From positions 1 through 7,536 of the forward strand of contig CAJFTV010000010.1 of NCBI GenBank assembly GCA_904420055.1: DNA of 7,536 nt, in the 5' to 3' direction. Both the position numbers and the translations under genes were made by a program. This document shows, in pieces, positions 5,222 through 7,536 of the stretch (position 1 is its first letter; every line of letters starts with the position of its first letter). Origin of the DNA: Candidatus Alloscillospira gallinarum (GTDB taxonomy: Bacteria; Bacillota; Clostridia; Oscillospirales; Oscillospiraceae). The notes beneath the pieces are model-generated. The model did no database searches. It was given only the letters and a program-made list of their open reading frames with translations, and was not told the origin of the DNA.

Positions 5222-6622
5222 ATGGAAAATAATAATGATTTTCTTGGCACGGAAAAGGTTGGCCGTCTCGTCTTGCGCCTTGCCGTGCCTGCTGTTTTGG
5301 CGCAGATTGTCAACATGCTCTATAATGTCGTGGACAGAATCTACATAGGGCACATTGATGTGATTGGAGCCGATGCACTGACAGGTATGGGGGTATGTAC
5401 GCCGATTATTCTGGCAGTGTCGGCGTTTGCGTCTCTTATAGGTATGGGCGCCGCTCCGAAAGCGTCCATAAGCATGGGACGCGGTGACAACAGGGAGGCC
5501 GCAAAGATTATGGGCAATGCTTTAACTGCGCTGCTTGTAATCGCCGTAGTCTTGACGTCCGTCGTGCTGATTTGGCAGGAGCCGTTTTTATATCTGTTTG
5601 GTGCAAGTGAGAACACCATAGGCTACGCCTTGGACTACATAACAATTTACGCCGCAGGTACGATTTTTGTACAGCTAACGCTGGGGATGAACATGTTTAT
5701 AACGGCTCAGGGCTTTGCAAAGACCGGAATGCTGACGGTGCTTATCGGCGCAATCAGCAATATTGTGCTTGACCCTGTTTTTATTTTTTTGTTTGGAATG
5801 GGCGTGAAGGGCGCGGCCCTTGCCACAATTATCTCGCAGGCGATTTCCGCTGTGTGGGTCATTATTTTCCTGTGCGGCAAAAAGACTGTTCTGCGCCTTG
5901 ATGTGCGGAACATGAAGCCGGACATTAAGCTGATACTCTCATGCGCAGCACTTGGTATGGCACCGTTTATTATGCAGATTACAGAGAGCGTACTCTCCAT
6001 GTGCTTTAATTCTTCACTGCTGAAATACGGCGGGGACACGGCCGTGGGCGCTATGACAATTCTCACGAGTGTAATGCAGTTTGTTATGATGCCGCTTCAG
6101 GGATTTTCACAGGGGGCGCAGCCCGTTATAAGCTATAACTTCGGGGCAAAAAAGCTTGACAGGGTAAAAGAGGGATTTGTGATGCTCATGAAGCTGAGCC
6201 TTGGATTTTCCTTTGTCATGTGCGCTGCTATAATGATTTTTCCCCGGTTTATAACGAGCCTTTTTGCCTCTAACCAGAACCTGATTGATTTTGCCGCATG
6301 GGCAATACGTATTTACATGGCTGGGTCGTGCATATTCGGCCTGCAAATTGCGTGTCAGTTTACATTTATTGCATTGGGATATGCAAAGCACGCCGTATTT
6401 CTTGCGATTTTGCGAAAGATTATTCTCCTGATACCGTTAATTTATATTTTGCCGCTTATAATAACAAGCGACCAGACCATGGCGGTTTATCTGGCAGAAC
6501 CGGTTGCGGACGTTATAGCCGTGTGTGTCACGGTAACGATGTTTGTGGCCAAGTTTAAAAAGACGCTTAAAAGTGCCGAGGCAGAAAGTGCCCGGGAAGA
6601 ACTGAAAGAAAAAGAGATTTAA
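5222..6622 (+). CDS. MATE-family multidrug efflux transporter (MepA-like)
   Basis: A 466-residue, roughly 12-helix inner-membrane pump that likely exports cationic or amphipathic drugs using a Na+ or H+ gradient. The two MatE repeats cover about 15-180 and 240-400. Family marks include Asp38 in helix 1 (NVVDRIYIGH), SISMGRGD with a following GNA (82-100), SNIVLDPVFIF in the first half (179-189), the MepA-type block GFSQGAQPVISYNFGAKK (294-311) opening the middle of the second half, and EPVADV (426-431) near the last helix. The cytoplasmic tail (445-466) is short, highly charged and Glu/Lys-rich. Length is normal for the family and there is no frameshift. The start is fixed by GAAGGGG (5210-5216) 5 nt upstream. 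It has its own promoter and a terminator shared with the convergent tetR gene. Substrate unknown; MepA similarity is by motif only, hence no symbol. Confidence 0.93.
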   Translation: MENNNDFLGTEKVGRLVLRLAVPAVLAQIVNMLYNVVDRIYIGHIDVIGADALTGMGVCTPIILAVSAFASLIGMGAAPKASISMGRGDNREAAKIMGNALTALLVIAVVLTSVVLIWQEPFLYLFGASENTIGYALDYITIYAAGTIFVQLTLGMNMFITAQGFAKTGMLTVLIGAISNIVLDPVFIFLFGMGVKGAALATIISQAISAVWVIIFLCGKKTVLRLDVRNMKPDIKLILSCAALGMAPFIMQITESVLSMCFNSSLLKYGGDTAVGAMTILTSVMQFVMMPLQGFSQGAQPVISYNFGAKKLDRVKEGFVMLMKLSLGFSFVMCAAIMIFPRFITSLFASNQNLIDFAAWAIRIYMAGSCIFGLQIACQFTFIALGYAKHAVFLAILRKIILLIPLIYILPLIITSDQTMAVYLAEPVADVIAVCVTVTMFVAKFKKTLKSAEAESAREELKEKEI

Positions 6623-6688
6623 AGGTTTTTTACTGTTGGATAGTTAATAGCTGTGAAAGTATAATTATAATTTCAGATTTATGAATGA

Positions 6689-6723
6689 AAAATCCCCGCG
6701 CGCGTTATGCGTGTGGGGATTTT
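6689..6723. terminator. Bidirectional intrinsic terminator between MATE and tetR
   Basis: AAAATCCCC (6689-6697) pairs with GGGGATTTT (6715-6723). The stem continues inward through six more pairs (two of them G-T) to 6703/6709, leaving the 5-nt loop GTTAT. The plus strand continues TTTGTTTG, and the minus strand reads ATTTTTCATTC after the stem. It therefore fits termination of both the MATE transcript and the convergent tetR transcript. The 66 bp before it (6623-6688) are AT-rich with no gene. Confidence 0.88.
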
Positions 6724-6735
6724 GTTTGTGATACG

Positions 6736-7350
6736 TTACATTATATACGGCTTTAAGAGACCGTCGATGAGCCGGTGACCAAATGTCTCTGCCCGCTGGG
6801 TAATTGAAAAACTGCCGTTGAACATCACCCAGGAGGTTATAAGCCCCGACATGAACGTGCTTATAATCTCTACAATATCGTCTATCGGTATGTCGCGGCT
6901 CAGCACGCCGTCGGCGACAGCCTCTTCAATCAGCTTTTTCTCAAAGCTGCGTGAGGCAACAGCATATGAACCGTCTCCCGCAGTTTTGGTGTACTCGCCG
7001 CTTATGTTATATATACTCCTCTGGCGCACAAATTCAAGACCGCTTTCCTCTACGCCCTGCATTAATCCGGACAGGAACTTTACAATTTTATCGCAGATTA
7101 GCATATCCCGGCGGGACATCAGCTCCTCTTCAAGACGGGCACTGACCTGTGCCTCCAGACCGGAGACAATGTCAATTTTTGAATTGAAGTGGTGGTAAAA
7201 CGCGCCCTTGGATATGCCGCATTCAGCGCAGATGTCGTCAATAGTGGTGTTGTTGTATCCACGCTCGTTAATCAGCCGGACGCTCGCCTCTATGAGCTTT
7301 TTCTTTGTCTGGGCTGCCCGCTTTTTCCGCAGGGTATAGTTTTTTTCCAT
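6736..7350 (-). CDS. TetR/AcrR-family transcriptional regulator
   Basis: A 204-residue, one-component repressor-type protein. The basic N-terminus leads into a TetR_N DNA-binding domain (about 14-60) whose helix-turn-helix reads TTIDDICAECGISKGAFYHHF (35-55), including the hallmark SKGAFYHHF. The remainder (61-204) is an all-helical ligand-binding and dimerisation domain with no recognisable specificity. The start is supported by GGGAGG (7356-7361) 5 nt before the ATG. The promoter has perfect consensus hexamers. It is convergent with the MATE gene and divergent from a promoter leaving the window on the right, where a palindrome overlaps the transcription start. TetR proteins usually control their own gene and the divergent neighbour, so the unseen gene to the right is the likelier main target. 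MATE control is possible, but no shared site is seen. Confidence 0.92.
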   Translation of the reverse strand: MEKNYTLRKKRAAQTKKKLIEASVRLINERGYNNTTIDDICAECGISKGAFYHHFNSKIDIVSGLEAQVSARLEEELMSRRDMLICDKIVKFLSGLMQGVEESGLEFVRQRSIYNISGEYTKTAGDGSYAVASRSFEKKLIEEAVADGVLSRDIPIDDIVEIISTFMSGLITSWVMFNGSFSITQRAETFGHRLIDGLLKPYIM

Positions 7351-7417
7351 TTTAACCTCCCTATGTAAGTCAGGCCGTCGCTGCGGCAGTTTGTGTTCAT
7401 CTTAAACCGTTTTTCTG

Positions 7418-7447
7418 ATTATAGCCGTAAAAGGGGGTGATTGTCAA
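7418..7447 (-). promoter_or_regulatory. Promoter of the tetR gene
   Basis: On the minus strand TTGACA (7442-7447) and TATAAT (7418-7423), both perfect consensus hexamers, are spaced by 18 bp. Transcription would start near 7411, giving a leader of about 60 nt ending in the GGGAGG ribosome site. Confidence 0.8.
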
Positions 7448-7465
7448 CAGTAAGCGACCCGAAGT

Positions 7466-7481
7466 ATGTCACTGAATGTCA
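7466..7481. repeat. 10-bp-spaced direct repeat between the divergent promoters
   Basis: ATGTCA occurs at 7466-7471 and again at 7476-7481, exactly one helical turn apart, between the -35 of tetR and the -35 of the rightward promoter. Two same-face half-sites in this position could bind an activator. Six-base repeats are common by chance, so this is weak. Confidence 0.25.
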
Positions 7482-7484
7482 GAC

Positions 7485-7513
7485 TTGATACAATTGGGAA
7501 AAAACAGTATACT
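7485..7513 (+). promoter_or_regulatory. Rightward promoter leaving the window
   Basis: TTGATA (7485-7490) and TATACT (7508-7513) are separated by 17 bp, each 5 of 6 to consensus. It points to the right, away from tetR, and must drive a gene beyond base 7536. The start point would be near 7520, inside the palindrome at 7512-7536. Confidence 0.7.
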
Positions 7514-7536
7514 AAAAGAACAGTTTGTTTTATTAG
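7512..7536. promoter_or_regulatory. 25-bp palindrome, candidate TetR operator
   Basis: The stretch is symmetric about base 7524, with 9 of 12 half-site positions paired: the outer CTAA/TTAG and the inner AACA/TGTT are complete. It overlaps the last two bases of the -10 and the predicted start of the rightward promoter, the classic place for a repressor site. Its length and form suit a TetR-family dimer or pair of dimers, and the gene for such a protein is divergent and about 160 bp away. It reaches the end of the window, so further symmetry outside cannot be judged. Confidence 0.55.

Noticed and set aside
6660..6669. Perfect 10-bp palindrome TATAATTATA after the MATE gene
   Set aside because: It is a simple A/T palindrome in an AT-rich gap, between a stop codon and a terminator, with nothing downstream to control; chance is the better explanation.
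1..7536. CRISPR array, tRNA, rRNA, insertion sequence or riboswitch
   Set aside because: No regularly spaced repeats, cloverleaf-like arms, transposase motifs or known aptamer cores were seen on either strand; all gaps are under 300 bases.

Overview
The window looks like a piece of chromosome from an anaerobic Firmicute, most likely a gut-associated Clostridia. The grounds are strong GGAGG-type ribosome sites, sigma-A-like promoters, moderate GC content, a DUF6512-type membrane protein, an oxygen-sensitive type of Fe-S/FMN/FAD ene-reductase and a MepA-like MATE pump. This is inference from protein families and gene style; nothing here fixes genus or species.

Layout from left to right. (1) A minus-strand SDR dehydrogenase (70-1041) ends in a clear intrinsic terminator (14-40) and has its own promoter (1073-1102). 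(2) A small minus-strand DUF6512-like membrane protein (1151-1657) lies upstream of it. (3) Across a 228-bp divergent intergenic region is a plus-strand, 654-residue Old Yellow Enzyme/2,4-dienoyl-CoA-reductase-type oxidoreductase (1886-3850). (4) A perfect 14-bp hairpin (3866-3901) separates it from a convergent minus-strand pair: a holin (4688-4957) and a PG-binding N-acetylmuramoyl-L-alanine amidase (3906-4691). The pair overlaps by 4 bp and forms a free-standing phage-type lysis cassette. (5) A plus-strand MATE efflux pump (5222-6622) has a strong extended -10 promoter and a palindrome over its -35. (6) Another two-way terminator (6689-6723) separates it from a convergent minus-strand TetR regulator (6736-7350). 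(7) The right edge (7351-7536) holds two divergent promoters. One drives tetR. The other points out of the window and carries a 25-bp palindrome just after its -10, which is a good candidate operator for this TetR.

How the parts may work together. The SDR and the ene-reductase are the kind of pair that reduces carbonyls and activated C=C bonds of small exogenous or dietary molecules (enoates, steroids, bile acids, flavonoids and similar), but no substrate can be read from the sequence. MATE and TetR suggest export and sensing of xenobiotics. However, the operator evidence ties TetR mainly to itself and the unseen rightward gene, not to MATE. The holin-amidase pair has no phage genes beside it and may be a domesticated or remnant lysis module.

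I see no rRNA, tRNA, CRISPR, insertion sequence or recognised riboswitch. The most unusual signals are a perfect 11-bp inverted repeat that could mask the SDR ribosome site in read-through mRNA, the orphan lysis cassette, the edge TetR operator, and non-canonical active-site residues in the ene-reductase and the amidase. I found no clear case for a wholly new system.
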